Shown one piece after another: positions 63,559 through 64,000 of a stretch of DNA of 64,000 nt. The stretch is taken from positions 62,001-126,000 of the forward strand of contig CAMOVZ010000001.1 in assembly GCA_946628045.1 (NCBI GenBank). Direction: 5' to 3'. Positions within the stretch are counted from its first letter, which is position 1, and every line of letters starts with the position of its first letter. Position numbers and translations under genes: made by a program. Below the pieces are notes generated by a model, which made no database searches, had not been told where the DNA came from, and worked only from the letters and a program-made list of their open reading frames with translations. This DNA is from an uncultured Caryophanales bacterium. GTDB taxonomy: Bacteria; Bacillota_I; Bacilli_A; RF39; UBA660.

Positions 63559-64000
63559 AGAAAGAATCTCCTATTCCGTTTACTTTCATAATATCTTCAA
63601 TAGTATTAAAAGGACCATTTTTATCACGATAAGAAATAATATCTTTAGCTTTCTTTTCTCCTATACCAGATAAATTCTTTAATTCTTCTTCTGAAGCAGT
63701 ATTAATATTTATTTTTCCATCAGAACTACCACTTTCTATACAAGCATCATTTCTAATACCAAATTCATTTTCTATACACTTTTCTTCTACTTGTTTTTCG
63801 ATTGCCTTAGTCTTTTTAAAATCTAACACTTCTTCTTTACTATAAACAATTATCACCATCTCATCACTAATTTTTTTACTTAAATTAATTACTGAAGTAT
63901 CTGCATTTTCTGTTAAATCACCAGCTAATTTTATAACATCAATTACTCTTAAATTACTATCTACTTTATAAGTACCTGGATAATTTATTTCGCCCTTTAT
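63527..64000 (-). CDS. comEA: ComEA competence DNA receptor, N-terminus beyond the window
   Basis: The frame runs to the window edge; 157 codons are visible. Visible parts are an SLBB domain (GEINYPGTYKVDSNLRV) and, after a Lys/Glu linker with two Cys, a helix-hairpin-helix pair (ININTASEEELKNLSGIGEKKA and VNGIGDSFFAQIKE, given in pieces) at the C-terminus. ComEA is the membrane-anchored receptor that binds double-stranded DNA for ComEC; its anchor lies outside the window. An internal ATG at 63859 is not the start. It ends with TGA and overlaps comEC. Confidence 0.93.
   Translation of the reverse strand: MKGEINYPGTYKVDSNLRVIDVIKLAGDLTENADTSVINLSKKISDEMVIIVYSKEEVLDFKKTKAIEKQVEEKCIENEFGIRNDACIESGSSDGKININTASEEELKNLSGIGEKKAKDIISYRDKNGPFNTIEDIMKVNGIGDSFFAQIKENITV

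Overview
The window is AT-rich DNA of a low-GC Gram-positive bacterium. TAA dominates, but TAG and TGA are both used as stops (TGA ends ylbJ, the DUF421 gene and comEA), so the code is 11, not the mycoplasma code. The gene neighbourhoods are those of Bacilli: ylbJ/ylbL, lepA-hemW, ymfF-ymfH, yqeG-yqeH, dnaG-sigA-trmK, yqfT-nfo and dnaI. Together with the reduced gene style and the repeated gut-type surface proteins, this suggests an uncultured intestinal Bacilli lineage of the RF39 kind. That placement is inference from memory; no search was run. Nearly all genes lie on the minus strand; the plus-strand exceptions are ylbJ, pilB, arginase, a DUF2624 gene and a TIGR04086 gene. I see no tRNA, rRNA, CRISPR array or insertion sequence, and no gene-free stretch above 300 bases.

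Layout from left to right. 1-2.6 kb: a surface protein of unknown role, a Lon-like PDZ protease and YlbJ. 2.6-5.8 kb: two type IV prepilins and the PilB/ComGA ATPase with a repetitive tail. 5.8-14.9 kb: tmk, an HD protein, hemW, a doubled SpoIIID-like regulator, lepA, an unexplained small transcribed element, the M16 pair ymfH/ymfF and deoD. 15-27 kb: three TasA-like leader proteins interleaved with yqeH, yqeG, a peptidoglycan-type deacetylase, a SigK-like sigma factor, a flippase, VanZ, murE and arginase. 27-35.7 kb: ftsK, a glycosyltransferase, efp, rpmG, a class B PBP, DUF2624 and nfo. 35.7-42 kb: two more prepilins, a GH10-like hydrolase, DUF421, TIGR04086, a fourth TasA-like protein and a membrane-anchored surface protein. 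42-50 kb: trmK, sigA, dnaG and a giant leucine-rich-repeat protein carrying the same TasA-like N-terminus. 50-64 kb: a lipoprotein, T-box-controlled thrS, an M23 peptidase, a 669-residue prepilin-like protein, an RNB-domain protein, dnaI, unknown genes, a YhcG-type nuclease, and comEC (split by a frameshift) with comEA running off the right edge.

Two systems stand out. First, competence or type IV pilus parts are scattered through the window: five prepilins with the G|xxxxE processing site, one PilB/ComGA ATPase, ComEA and ComEC. Second, five proteins share one N-terminal module (membrane leader, a TTLKINGN-like strand, a WxxxWxNV-like motif and a PGDFYEF motif) but carry three different C-terminal types. 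Three of their genes follow the same terminator block with paired TGTAAA motifs. One of them has a C-terminal stretch with codon use resembling a diversity-generating retroelement variable region.

Gene ends are very compact: terminator hairpins often contain the stop codon, and the wzx terminator overlaps the sigK-like start. The ribosome site is often AGGTGAT, so an apparent GTG start can really be part of the Shine-Dalgarno. I moved several starts for that reason and give the reason in each entry.
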